Assembly: GCA_930633495.1 (NCBI GenBank)
Contig: CAKNFJ010000001.1
Span: 2,565,001-2,629,000, forward strand
DNA: 64,000 bases
Direction of reading: 5' to 3'
From: Hyphomicrobiales bacterium
GTDB lineage: Bacteria; Pseudomonadota; Alphaproteobacteria; Rhizobiales; Beijerinckiaceae
Under the pieces are notes generated by a model that ran no database searches, had not been told where the DNA came from, and worked only from the letters and a program-made list of their open reading frames with translations. Both the position numbers and the translations under genes were made by a program. Shown piece after piece: positions 35,920 to 44,465 of this stretch. How positions within the stretch are numbered: position 1 is the first letter of the stretch; every line of letters starts with the position of its first letter.

Positions 35920-36102
35920 ATGGCGGACAATGGTCGATTGCCCGATGATTTGGTTGATATCGTGCGCGCCGGCAGAGCCGTTCTCTTTTTTGGAGCCGGA
36001 GCGTCCATGGGAGCGGCGCATCCAAAGAATGAGAACATCCCTCTTGGATCAGCTGGAGGGTTCGAAGAACCTCGCGCTTTTGACCATTTCGTGGTGATCT
36101 GA
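35920..36102 (+). pseudogene. SIR2-like protein, N-terminal remnant cut by IS5
   Basis: The start MADNGRLPDDLVDIVRAGR followed by AVLFFGAGASMGA is typical of SIR2-fold NAD-binding proteins, which are common in bacterial anti-phage systems. A good ribosome site (GAGGGGTAGCAG) precedes the ATG. Native sequence ends after about 45 codons (IPLGSA) at the IS5 left end (36055); GGFEEPRAFDHFVVI is encoded by the insertion. Right of the IS the frame would read NPFLDQPG and then stops after about 40 codons without recognisable SIR2 sequence, so the 3' part is lost. Confidence 0.6.
36051..36054. repeat. AGCT, left flank of IS5 element
   Basis: AGCT occurs at both edges (36051-36054 and 37344-37347). 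Because it is self-complementary it could be a 4-bp target duplication or an extension of the inverted repeats. Confidence 0.55.
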
Positions 36103-37343
36103 GGCGTTGGTGCGAGGGATGGGTCTATGGCTGGGATGCCGGGTTTCTTCGATATCGACGAGCGGTTGAAGCGTCTGAGCGAACTCGGCGATCAACTGGA
36201 GGCGTATGCCCGCGCCGTGGATTTCGAGGCGTTCCGCCCGGATCTGGAGCGGGCCCTGGCCTATTCGACCGGTGCCCAGGGCGGTCGGCCACCCTACGAT
36301 CCAGTTCTGATGTTGAAGATCCTGGTGATCCAGGCGGCCAACGGCCTATCGGATGAACGGGCGGAGTTCCTGATCAGCGACCGGCTCTCCTTCATGCGCT
36401 TCCTCGGCCTGGGACTTTCGGATCGCGTGCCTGACGCCAGGACGATCTGGCTGTTCCGGGAACGGTTGACGAAAGCCGGCGCGATCGAACCGCTCTTCGC
36501 GCGCTTCGAGGCGATGCTGCGCGAGGCGGGCTACATCGCGATGGCCGGGCAGATCGTCGATTCCAGCCTGGTCGCGGCTCCTCGCCAGCGCAATACGCAG
36601 GAGGAGAAGCAGGAGATCAAGGCCGGGCGCATCCCTTCGGCCTGGAAGGGGCGGCCGGCTAAACTGCGGCACAAGGATCGTGACGCGCGCTGGACGGTCA
36701 AATTCACCAAGGCCAAGCCGCAGGCGGATGGCACGCTACCGCCGGTCGACATCGCGATCCCGGCCTTCGGCTATCAGAACCATGTCGCGATCGACCGTGA
36801 GCACGGGCTGATCCGGCGCTGGCTCGTGACGGATGCCGCGGCCTATGAGGGGGCCCGGCTGCGCGAGGGGCTGCTCGACCCCGGCAACACGGCCCGCACG
36901 GTCTGGGCCGATACGGCCTATCGTTCGGCCGCCAACGAGGCCTTCCTCGACAAGCACGGCTTCGTCAGCCGGGTTCACCGCAAGAAGCCCAAGGGCCGGT
37001 CGATGCCGGCGGCGACGCGCCGGGCCAACAACGCGAAGTCGAAAATCCGCTCCCGCGTGGAGCATGTCTTCGCTGAGCAGAAGGTCAGGATGGGCCTGTT
37101 CGTGCGCACGATCGGCATCGCCAGGGCGAAGACGAAAATCGGCATGGCCAATCTCGTCTACAACATCCGCCGCCTCGCCTGGCTCACGCAGGCCGCGCCG
37201 GCATAGCGCTCGTCAGGGAGGTAATGTTCCCGCCGTCAGCGCCCATACAGGGCGAGCAGGTCGGATGTCCCGCCACTCAAGCCGCCCAAGAAGCCCTGAA
37301 AACCGGCAGGGCCGACAGCAGGGAGCAGTTCTTCGAACCCTCC
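36055..37343 (+). mobile_element. IS5-family element (1289 bp)
   Basis: Perfect 16-bp inverted ends GGAGGGTTCGAAGAAC flank a single transposase gene, with AGCT at both outer edges. It interrupts a SIR2-like gene. Confidence 0.9.
36127..37206 (+). CDS. IS5-family transposase
   Basis: A 359-aa DDE transposase. It has the N-terminal DUF772-like domain (GRPPYDPVLMLKILVIQAANGLSDE ... SFMRFLGL, partly shown), D in GQIVDSSLV, D in VWADTAYRS and E in SRVEHVFAEQK, with the C-terminal NLVYNIRRLAWL. It is intact and full length. Confidence 0.92.
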   Translation: MAGMPGFFDIDERLKRLSELGDQLEAYARAVDFEAFRPDLERALAYSTGAQGGRPPYDPVLMLKILVIQAANGLSDERAEFLISDRLSFMRFLGLGLSDRVPDARTIWLFRERLTKAGAIEPLFARFEAMLREAGYIAMAGQIVDSSLVAAPRQRNTQEEKQEIKAGRIPSAWKGRPAKLRHKDRDARWTVKFTKAKPQADGTLPPVDIAIPAFGYQNHVAIDREHGLIRRWLVTDAAAYEGARLREGLLDPGNTARTVWADTAYRSAANEAFLDKHGFVSRVHRKKPKGRSMPAATRRANNAKSKIRSRVEHVFAEQKVRMGLFVRTIGIARAKTKIGMANLVYNIRRLAWLTQAAPA

Positions 37344-37511
37344 AGCTAACCCATTCCTCGACCAGCCAGGCCCGACGCCCGGCGAGACAACCGACACACT
37401 CCCGCCCTTTCTTGGCCGATTGATCGCACTGCCGTCACAGGTTAACTGCGCATTGGACTGATCGCGCGTTGCGGACGATGATCCGGAAATCACCCTGCGG
37501 ACGCACAGCCG

Positions 37512-38414
37512 ATGAACTTGCTCTATTTTTCCGCTTTTCGAGCTGTGATGCTGACGGGCACAGTCAGCGCGGCGGCGGAGTTGCTCGGGCGGAGTCAACC
37601 AGCGGTAAGCCGGCTGCTCGACAAGCTCGAGACAGAGCTCGGCGTCACACTGTTCGAACGCCGGCGCGGGCTCGTGACGCCAACATCTGTCGCACGTTTG
37701 CTTCTTGACGAAATCGAGAGAGCCTTCGTATCCCTCGATTCCCTGAAGAGCTTCGCCGCCCGCGTCGTCGAGGGCGAGAGCAGCAGGATCGACGCTGCGA
37801 TCATGCCGGCGCTGGCGATCGGATTCATGCCGCGGCTGCTAGCGAAATTCCAAGTGGACTGGCCCAAGACTAGAATCGTCTTTCATGCCACCGTCTCGGC
37901 GCGCGTCGAGGAATGGGCGGCTTCTCAGCAGATCGACATCGGCATCGCGGAGACGCCTTTTCGACGCTCCGGCTTCCGCATCGAGCATTTCAGCGACGCC
38001 CCCTATATCGCAGCGGTGCCGAGCGGGCATCCCCTCGCCGATAAGTCGCGCATCGAGCCGGCGGATCTCGTCGACGTGCCATTCATTTCCTGGACGACGC
38101 TGACCTCGGCCGGGCAACTTGTCCCCCAGGCGTTCCGTTCGGCCGGGGTCAGATACGCCCCTGCCTACGAGACGACGGTTTCGGCAGCCGTCTGGGAGAT
38201 GGTGAAAAACGGCATCGGTGTCGGGCTGATCGATCCCTACACGGCTGTGAGCGAGGTCGATGAGCGCGTTCGGTTGATCCCCTTCTCGCCGACGATCCCG
38301 TTCAATGTCGCATTGCTGCGACCGGAAGCCCGCCCCGCCAACCGGGGGGTGGAAGCGCTGCTCGATCTTCTCGCCAGCGAACGCGACGCGGCTTTGCAGC
38401 TTCTGCCGCGATAG
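37512..38414 (+). CDS. LysR-family regulator, OccR/NocR-like
   Basis: A 300-aa LTTR. The HTH FRAVMLTGTVSAAAELLGRSQPAVSRLLDKLE (given in part: AAAELLGRSQPAVSRL) strongly resembles opine regulators OccR/NocR. It precedes, in the same direction, a ProC-like reductase gene and the GlpD-like and ABC genes, which it may regulate. It begins about 170 bp right of the IS5 element. Confidence 0.88.
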   Translation: MNLLYFSAFRAVMLTGTVSAAAELLGRSQPAVSRLLDKLETELGVTLFERRRGLVTPTSVARLLLDEIERAFVSLDSLKSFAARVVEGESSRIDAAIMPALAIGFMPRLLAKFQVDWPKTRIVFHATVSARVEEWAASQQIDIGIAETPFRRSGFRIEHFSDAPYIAAVPSGHPLADKSRIEPADLVDVPFISWTTLTSAGQLVPQAFRSAGVRYAPAYETTVSAAVWEMVKNGIGVGLIDPYTAVSEVDERVRLIPFSPTIPFNVALLRPEARPANRGVEALLDLLASERDAALQLLPR

Positions 38415-38445
38415 AGCGGACCGATCCCGACCTAGGAAAGCCAAC

Positions 38446-39258
38446 ATGGCCCATCGTGCATTGACCATCCTGATCGCTGGGACCGGCCGCCTGGCAAAGG
38501 TCCTCGCAGAAGCGGGCGTCCGGACATCCGCCGCGGGCACGATCGCGGTCGTCGGCCGCAACAGCGCCGCGCGCGATGCGCTGCTCGCAGCGGTGCCCGG
38601 GCTGCAGGCCGGCGAGCCGGAATGGGCGTCCCGGGCAGACCTCCTGGTCCTTGCCGTCTCGCCGCATGCTTATCGCGAGGTCCTCACCGCCTTCACACCT
38701 CATCTGGCGCCCTCGACCATCGTCGTTTCGGTGACGAACGGCGTCGCGCTGGAGACGATAGGCCGCTGGACGGCCAATCCGGTAGTCAAGGCAATCCCGA
38801 CGATTGCCCAGGCGGTCGGCCGCGGCGCGGTGCCGGTGGTCGCCGGCCCTGCCGCCAAAAGCAGCGACGTTGCGCTGGTGAAAGATTGGTTCGTGCGGTT
38901 TGGCCTTCCTGCCGACGTCACGGAGGCGGATATCCGGGTCGCATCGAATGTGGCGGGATCTGCCATCGCGATCTTCGCCTTGTTCGCCCGCGCGTTCGTA
39001 TCCACGAACGCCGTTCGCGCCAATGATGTGTCGCGGTCTTCGCTCGATACGATGATCGCGGAGAGCCTCGTCGCAACAGGTGAATTGCTGCGGAGAGGAT
39101 ATGACTACGAGGCCATCATCAGCTCGACGGCGACCCCGTTAGGCGTCACGGAAGCCGTGATCGATCCGCTCGCGAGGATCGCTCCCGCGCTATGCGAACG
39201 TATGATCGAGGCGGGGATCCGGCGGCAAAGCGAGCTTCAGGCCGATCAGGGCGGGTAG
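38446..39258 (+). CDS. Pyrroline-5-carboxylate reductase-like (ProC-fold) NAD(P)H enzyme
   Basis: A 270-aa Rossmann-fold protein with the N-terminal dinucleotide motif ILIAGTGRLAKVLAE. The ProC-like central part (VKAIPTIAQAVGRGAVPV) is followed by a helical dimer domain (DTMIAESLVATGELL). ProC reduces cyclic imines such as P5C to proline. In this context it could act on a cyclic imine or ketimine from a catabolic pathway rather than in proline synthesis. The ATG at 38446, about 30 bp after the LysR stop, is preferred to an earlier frame start inside LysR. Confidence 0.78.
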   Translation: MAHRALTILIAGTGRLAKVLAEAGVRTSAAGTIAVVGRNSAARDALLAAVPGLQAGEPEWASRADLLVLAVSPHAYREVLTAFTPHLAPSTIVVSVTNGVALETIGRWTANPVVKAIPTIAQAVGRGAVPVVAGPAAKSSDVALVKDWFVRFGLPADVTEADIRVASNVAGSAIAIFALFARAFVSTNAVRANDVSRSSLDTMIAESLVATGELLRRGYDYEAIISSTATPLGVTEAVIDPLARIAPALCERMIEAGIRRQSELQADQGG

Positions 39259-39444
39259 GGCGTACGTCACGGAATTGTTGCGGAACCGAACGGTTGCTTT
39301 TGACCGGGGCGGGCCGGCTCAACGACCCGCATGCGAGCTATATGCATTATCTGCATAACGATCGCCAAATATTCTATTTTGATTATTTCGAATCTGGCGC
39401 TTAACTCCGTGTATCGATCTCTTCAGGAGCGTCGTGACGGGGAT

Positions 39445-40962
39445 ATGAGAGCGCCGCCACCGACTACAGATCGTTTCGACGTCGCCGTCATCGGCGGCGG
39501 CGTTAACGGCACCAGCGCGGCGCGCGAGCTGACAGCCGCCGGCTACCGGGTCTTGCTCGCGGAGAAATTCGACCTCGCCAACGGTTCATCGAGCCGCTCT
39601 TCCCGAATCCTGCATTGCGGTCTGCGTTATTTCGAGACGCACCATCCCGTGCGGACTTTCGCCCGATCGCCAGGGCGGCTGCTGGGTGCGATCAAGATGG
39701 CCAAGGCAGCGATGGAATCGCGCGAGGAATTGGTGCGCCTCCGGCCGGAGCGCTGCAAGCCGTTCACAATGTGCTTCCCACTCTACCGTGGTGACGATAT
39801 TCGCGGCTGGCATCTCGACATTGGCTTTGCGCTTCTGAAGCGCCTGGGGCCGCCGAGCCCGCCGCTGGACTATCGCCGTATCCGAACCGGTCTCGACCGG
39901 GAACTCCCCTTCACCGCCGATCTCCGCGATCGCGGGCAGCTGAAATCGATCGCGACCTACCGCGAATATATGATCGACTGGCCGGATCGGATCTGCGTCG
40001 ACAATGCCCTTGAAGCGGAGCGTAACGGCGCCGAGCTGCGGCTTTTCACGCAGGCTACGCTTCGCGAGCGCAGCCCGGAGGGCGATTGGATCGTCGATCT
40101 GTCGGACGAGTCGGGTACGGCGCAGGTGATCCGCGCGAAGATCGTGCTCAATCTCGCGGGCACATGGATCGACGAGGTCGCGTCGGGCGCGCGGACTTCC
40201 AATCTTCCCCTCGTGCGGGGCACCAAAGGCGCTCACATCGTGGTGCGTCTGCCCGAGCGCTACAAGGGTTTCGGCATTGCCACGCTCCATCGCGGCGGCA
40301 TGCCGTTCTATTGCCTTCCGCTCGAAGGGGATTGGTTCTATTTCGGCCCGACCGAGACGCCCTTCGATGACGACGCCAATAAGGCATGTCCCACGCGAGA
40401 GGACGTGGACTTTCTTCTCGGTGAAGCCAACCATCTGCTCGCCGGATTGTCGCTGCAGCAAAAGGACGTGGAATTCACCTGGGCTGGTGTTCGCCCTCTG
40501 ACTTTCGATCCCGATCAGCCGATGGGGCGTCGAACTCGCGAAATACATAATCTCGCGGCGCGAGGTCTGCCGGGCGTATTCGCGATGACGGCGGGACCGG
40601 TGCAAAGCCATATGAGCGCTGGCCGGGAATTGCGCGACGCTGTCGCGCGAATATTGCCGGTTGCCAGGACGGCAATTGTTGATGCTCGTTCGAGCGGGCG
40701 TGGTGCCGCAATCGACCATGATCTTGATCGGGTGGAAGCCTATCGCAAGGCGGTTCGCGAAGAGCATGCGCGCGACCTGCGTGGCATCCTCTACACCCGG
40801 ACCGGCCGCGCATGGGGCCGACACGTCGATCGCTGCATCGTCAGGCATGCAGCGGATTCCGTCGCCGACCTGCTGGGGTGGAGCCCCGCGCAGGTTGAAA
40901 AAGAAGTCGAGGCTTTCCTCGATCATCAGAGTCGCTGTTTTCCGAAAGGAAATGCTGCCTGA
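39445..40962 (+). CDS. GlpD-like FAD-dependent dehydrogenase
   Basis: A 505-aa FAD enzyme from MRAPPPTTDRFDVAVIGGG. The FAD motif GGGVNG and the ANGSSSRSSRILHCGLRYFE region match aerobic glycerol-3-phosphate dehydrogenase, and a C-terminal DAO_C-type helical domain (about 390-500) is present. It may oxidise glycerol-3-phosphate or a related amine/alcohol and feed electrons to quinone. No glycerol transport or kinase genes are nearby, so the substrate is open. An upstream in-frame ATG at 39331 gives an unlikely hydrophobic leader. Confidence 0.8.
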   Translation: MRAPPPTTDRFDVAVIGGGVNGTSAARELTAAGYRVLLAEKFDLANGSSSRSSRILHCGLRYFETHHPVRTFARSPGRLLGAIKMAKAAMESREELVRLRPERCKPFTMCFPLYRGDDIRGWHLDIGFALLKRLGPPSPPLDYRRIRTGLDRELPFTADLRDRGQLKSIATYREYMIDWPDRICVDNALEAERNGAELRLFTQATLRERSPEGDWIVDLSDESGTAQVIRAKIVLNLAGTWIDEVASGARTSNLPLVRGTKGAHIVVRLPERYKGFGIATLHRGGMPFYCLPLEGDWFYFGPTETPFDDDANKACPTREDVDFLLGEANHLLAGLSLQQKDVEFTWAGVRPLTFDPDQPMGRRTREIHNLAARGLPGVFAMTAGPVQSHMSAGRELRDAVARILPVARTAIVDARSSGRGAAIDHDLDRVEAYRKAVREEHARDLRGILYTRTGRAWGRHVDRCIVRHAADSVADLLGWSPAQVEKEVEAFLDHQSRCFPKGNAA

Positions 40963-41009
40963 ACTAAGCCTGTCCGCCGATATAGTCTTCTATAAAAGGG
41001 GAGAAAGAC

Positions 41010-41873
41010 ATGCTGTCATCAAGTAAATCGAAGGCATTCCGCGCATTGATCATCGCCGCTGCGGGAGGCTGTGCGGTTCTGGCTGCCGGTCCATCGCAGG
41101 CGGCGGGCGAGCAGCTCAAGGAAATTCTCGATCGCGGCGCGGTCAGGGTCGGCGTCCAAGGCGCGTTCAAGCCCTGGTCCTTTCCCGCGCCGGACGGCTC
41201 GCTCCAGGGCATCGAGGTGGATCTCGCTAAGAGCGTCGCCGAAGCGCTCGGTGTGAAACTCGAGCCCGTGGTCATCACCTCGGCCAACCGCATGCAGATG
41301 CTGCAGCAGGGTAAGATCGACCTGATCATCGGCGGTATGTACGACACCGCCGAGCGCCGCAAGATCATCGGCATCATCGAACCAGCCTATTGGACCTCCG
41401 GCCCCACGCTGCTCGCCAAAAAAGGCGTGATCAAGGATTGGAAGGACATCGCCGACAAGCCCGTCTGCGGCAAGCAGGGCAACGCCTACAACAAGATGGC
41501 AGAGACCCAGCTCAAGGCCAAATTGACGGCCTATGCCGGTAACACCGAGGCCAAGGAGGCGCTGCGTACCGGAAAGTGCATAGCCTGGCTTTATGATGAC
41601 GTCAGCATTATGGCCGATCTCGAGCTGCCGGAATGGGCGGATTACGAGATGCCGGTGGCGACGCTCTATACCAACCCCTGGGGAGCAGCGGTTCCGATCG
41701 CCGAGCAGAACAAGGCCTGGGGCGCCTTCATGGCCGGTATGGCTTATCGCTGGCAGGCGGAAGGCAAGCTCCTCGAGCTCGCCAAGAAGTGGAACGTCAA
41801 GGCCGATCCTTGGTTCGCAGAGCAGAACCAGAAGATGAAATGGGATACGACCTACCTCAATCCGCGGAATTGA
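41010..41873 (+). CDS. Amino-acid-type ABC binding protein (family 3)
   Basis: A 287-aa periplasmic protein. The signal peptide (to about residue 31, AAGPSQA-A) is followed by GAVRVGVQGAFKPWSF and GKIDLIIGGMYDTAERRK, typical of polar amino acid/opine binding proteins. First gene of a rightward transporter operon, with a GGGGA ribosome site. A strong hairpin separates it from the permease genes. Confidence 0.92.
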   Translation: MLSSSKSKAFRALIIAAAGGCAVLAAGPSQAAGEQLKEILDRGAVRVGVQGAFKPWSFPAPDGSLQGIEVDLAKSVAEALGVKLEPVVITSANRMQMLQQGKIDLIIGGMYDTAERRKIIGIIEPAYWTSGPTLLAKKGVIKDWKDIADKPVCGKQGNAYNKMAETQLKAKLTAYAGNTEAKEALRTGKCIAWLYDDVSIMADLELPEWADYEMPVATLYTNPWGAAVPIAEQNKAWGAFMAGMAYRWQAEGKLLELAKKWNVKADPWFAEQNQKMKWDTTYLNPRN

Positions 41874-41932
41874 GGCGGTTTCGCGCGAAGCCGATGCTGC
41901 TCCGCGTGAAGACAACGCGATAATTCAGAATC

Positions 41933-41974
41933 CTCAGGCAATTCCACGACTTTGGGATCGTGGAGTTGCCTGAG
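41933..41974 (+). repeat. Long intercistronic hairpin after binding-protein gene
   Basis: Two 17-nt arms (41933-41949 CTCAGGCAATTCCACGA; 41958-41974) pair with one G.U wobble around an 8-nt loop. It lies between binding protein and permease and has no T-run. It most likely protects the upstream mRNA or lowers downstream expression, as known for other binding-protein operons. Confidence 0.65.
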
Positions 41975-42003
41975 ATCGAAGATCGTTCCGAATTGCTGCG
42001 TCG

Positions 42004-42762
42004 ATGATGGCCGCTATGCTCGAATTTATCGGACCATATTTCCGAAGTCTGTATGATGCCACGGGCCTGAACTTCAATGTCTTTTACGACAGATATGAGT
42101 TCGACCGATTTTTGGCGGGCGCCAGCAATTCACTCCAGCTGATTTTCTGGACGTTGTCGCTGTCGCTGGTCATTGGTGTTATCGGCGCCTGGGCTCAGAA
42201 ATCGCGTAACATCGTCCTGCGCGTGACGATGGACGCCTATATACAGGCGTTCCGCAACACACCGCCGATGATCCAGCTGCTGTTCTTCTTCTTCGGTCTC
42301 GGCACGTTGATGCCAACCGTAGACATGGGTGGCTATTCGCAGCCGCTCATCTCCTCTTTTGGCTGGGCCATCATTTCGCTTGGCATCTTCGGCGGTGCAT
42401 TCAACGTTGAGATCTTCCGCTCGGGTCTGGAGGCCGTTCCCGACTCGACGCTGGAGGCGGCCGAGAGCCTCTGCTTCTCCCGCTGGCAGACTTATCTCTA
42501 CATTGCCTTACCGTTGGCCTTCCGGATCAGCCTTCCGGCGCTGACGAATAATCTGGTCAGCTTGGCGAAGACAACCTCGCTCGCATATGTGATCGCGGTT
42601 CCAGAGATGACCTATGTCCTCAACCAAGTCTGGTCGGACAATGTCAACGTCCCCGAGATGATGCTCCTGCTCTTTCTGTTCTACATTATCGTCGTGACGG
42701 CGCTCGCCAGTGTACTCCATTTCATCGAGCGTAAAGTCGCTCTGCCAGGATACGGCCGATGA
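42004..42762 (+). CDS. Amino-acid ABC permease 1 (HisMQ family)
   Basis: A 252-aa permease with about five or six membrane segments and the HisMQ-type loop EAAESLCFSRWQTYLYIALPLA. The motif YIQAFRNTPPMIQLLFFFFG is characteristic of polar amino acid permeases. Alternative ATGs at 42007 and 42016 are possible. It overlaps the second permease gene by 4 bp. Confidence 0.91.
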   Translation: MMAAMLEFIGPYFRSLYDATGLNFNVFYDRYEFDRFLAGASNSLQLIFWTLSLSLVIGVIGAWAQKSRNIVLRVTMDAYIQAFRNTPPMIQLLFFFFGLGTLMPTVDMGGYSQPLISSFGWAIISLGIFGGAFNVEIFRSGLEAVPDSTLEAAESLCFSRWQTYLYIALPLAFRISLPALTNNLVSLAKTTSLAYVIAVPEMTYVLNQVWSDNVNVPEMMLLLFLFYIIVVTALASVLHFIERKVALPGYGR

Positions 42763-43589
42763 CAGCGCGTCCGTTCGTCATCAACCGGGAAAGCCTGTCG
42801 CCCTTGCGTCCGCTGGCCTGGATCAGCTGGCGTTATGGAGCCTGTCTATTCGTAGCCTTGGTGGTGTCGGTGGCGTCGGCATGGGCTCAGCCGCGCGCGG
42901 TAGGCCAGCCCTCGGCCCTCGAAACGCTCGGAATATGGCTGCCTTTCATCCTCAAGGGTTTCGCGCTGAACCTGGCGATGAGCTTTCTCGCGATGGCGAT
43001 CGCGACGGTGCTCGGCGTCTGTCTGGGCTTGATGCAGATTAGCATGATCGGGCTGGTGCGGACTCCGTCCCGCTTCATCACGCATCTTTTGCGGAACTCG
43101 CCCTGGCTCGTGATCTTGTTCGCCATCATGTTTCTGCTGCCGATGGAATTGAGGCTGCTCGGCGGCTTCAGGCTGCTGTTGCCTGACTGGTTCAAGGCCA
43201 CCGTCGCCTTTGCGCTGCCGGTGATGGGCAACATCAGCGAGATCGTCAGAGGCGCGGTGCATTCGATCCCGACCGGGCAGTGGGATTCCGCAGAAGGGCT
43301 CGCCTTCACCCGCGGCCAAACGTTGCGCCTGATCATCCTTCCCCAATGCGTAAAGCGTGCGATCCCGCCGTGGATGAACTGGTATGCGCTGCTGACGCTC
43401 TCGACGCCGATGGCCTCGATCTTCAGCGTCCACGAAGCGGTCTCGAACGCTCAGGCGGGCATGGAAGCAGCCGGCGCCAGGCCCGACCTGCTCTTTCCAT
43501 TCTACCTGTTTCTGCTGTGCCTGTTCTTTGTCTACATCTATCCCATCGCGCTTTGGACGCGAAAGCTGGAGCGAAAATATGCCGTTTGA
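42759..43589 (+). CDS. Amino-acid ABC permease 2 (HisMQ family)
   Basis: A 276-aa permease with the HisMQ stretches RNSPWLVILFAIMF and DSAEGLAFTRGQTLRLIILPQ. It pairs with the preceding permease and ends 11 bp inside the ATPase gene. Confidence 0.91.
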   Translation: MTARPFVINRESLSPLRPLAWISWRYGACLFVALVVSVASAWAQPRAVGQPSALETLGIWLPFILKGFALNLAMSFLAMAIATVLGVCLGLMQISMIGLVRTPSRFITHLLRNSPWLVILFAIMFLLPMELRLLGGFRLLLPDWFKATVAFALPVMGNISEIVRGAVHSIPTGQWDSAEGLAFTRGQTLRLIILPQCVKRAIPPWMNWYALLTLSTPMASIFSVHEAVSNAQAGMEAAGARPDLLFPFYLFLLCLFFVYIYPIALWTRKLERKYAV

Positions 43590-44358
43590 ACGCTCCGCCG
43601 CGACGCCACCGCATTCGCCGCCGAGGGGCGAACCCATCGTCTCGCTGCGCGACGTCCACAAATCCTTCGGTGCGTTGGAGGTCATCAAGGGGATCAGCCT
43701 CGATGTCCGCAAGGGCGAGGTGGTCTGCATCATCGGGCCCTCGGGCTCCGGCAAATCGACGCTGATCCGCTGCATCAACGGTCTCAATCCGATCCAACGC
43801 GGTTCGATCAAGGTTCATGGGCAGGAGGTCAACGACCCGAAACTGGATAAGCTCGCGCTGCGCAGAAAGGTCGGCATCGTCTTCCAGCAGTATAATCTGT
43901 TCCCCCACAAGACGGCGCTGGAGAACGTCATGATGGCGCCGATCAAGGTGCTGCGCGAGCCCAAGGCGGAGGTCGAAGCGCGCGCTCGCGCGTTGATCGA
44001 GAAGGTGCGGCTGACCGGAAAGGAGGATGCCTATCCGGGGCAGCTCTCCGGCGGGCAGCAGCAGCGCGTCGCGATCGCGCGCAGCCTCGCCATGCGCCCC
44101 GACATCATGCTGTTCGACGAGGTGACGGCTGCGCTCGACCCCGAGACGGTCAAGGAAGTGCTCTGGACGATCAAGGAGCTCGCGGCGGACGGCATGACCT
44201 GCATTCTGGTGACACACGAGATGGGCTTCGCCCGCGAGTTGGCGGACAACATCTACTTCACCGACAAGGGCGTCATCGTCGAGCACGGCCCGCCACAGGA
44301 ATTCTTCACCAGCGCCAAGGACCCGCGCACGAGGCAGTTCCTGAGCCAGGTCCTTTAG
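43579..44358 (+). CDS. Amino-acid ABC ATPase (GlnQ-like)
   Basis: A 259-aa ATPase with Walker A GPSGSGKS (53-60), signature LSGGQQQR, Walker B IMLFDEVTAALDPE and H-loop LVTHEMGFARE. It has no TOBE domain, as usual for amino-acid importers. ATG at 43579 is chosen because it starts the first recognisable native residues. It ends the transporter operon; a GC hairpin follows 10 bp later. Confidence 0.93.
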   Translation: MPFERSAATPPHSPPRGEPIVSLRDVHKSFGALEVIKGISLDVRKGEVVCIIGPSGSGKSTLIRCINGLNPIQRGSIKVHGQEVNDPKLDKLALRRKVGIVFQQYNLFPHKTALENVMMAPIKVLREPKAEVEARARALIEKVRLTGKEDAYPGQLSGGQQQRVAIARSLAMRPDIMLFDEVTAALDPETVKEVLWTIKELAADGMTCILVTHEMGFARELADNIYFTDKGVIVEHGPPQEFFTSAKDPRTRQFLSQVL

Positions 44359-44367
44359 CAACCCGAC

Positions 44368-44387
44368 CCCGCGCCCCGCGGCGCGGG
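44368..44387 (+). terminator. GC-rich hairpin after ABC ATPase
   Basis: CCCGCGCC-CCGC-GGCGCGGG forms a perfect 8-bp stem 10 bp after the ATPase stop. It lacks a T-run, so it may be a weak or factor-dependent terminator. Confidence 0.45.
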
Positions 44388-44465
44388 ACATTCAGCAACT
44401 ACGGTCAAAGCCGCGCGATCCGTTCGTGCGAACGATGAAGCTTGGTCGAGATTCCGGAGGCCACC

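Noticed and set aside
35620..36038. Overlapping leftward frames of 130 codons upstream of the SIR2 remnant
   Set aside because: Three overlapping frames with no recognisable residues; the sense-strand SIR2-like start has a ribosome site.
39586..40926. 446-codon leftward open frame opposite the GlpD-like gene
   Set aside because: No motif, and the sense strand matches the FAD enzyme along its length.
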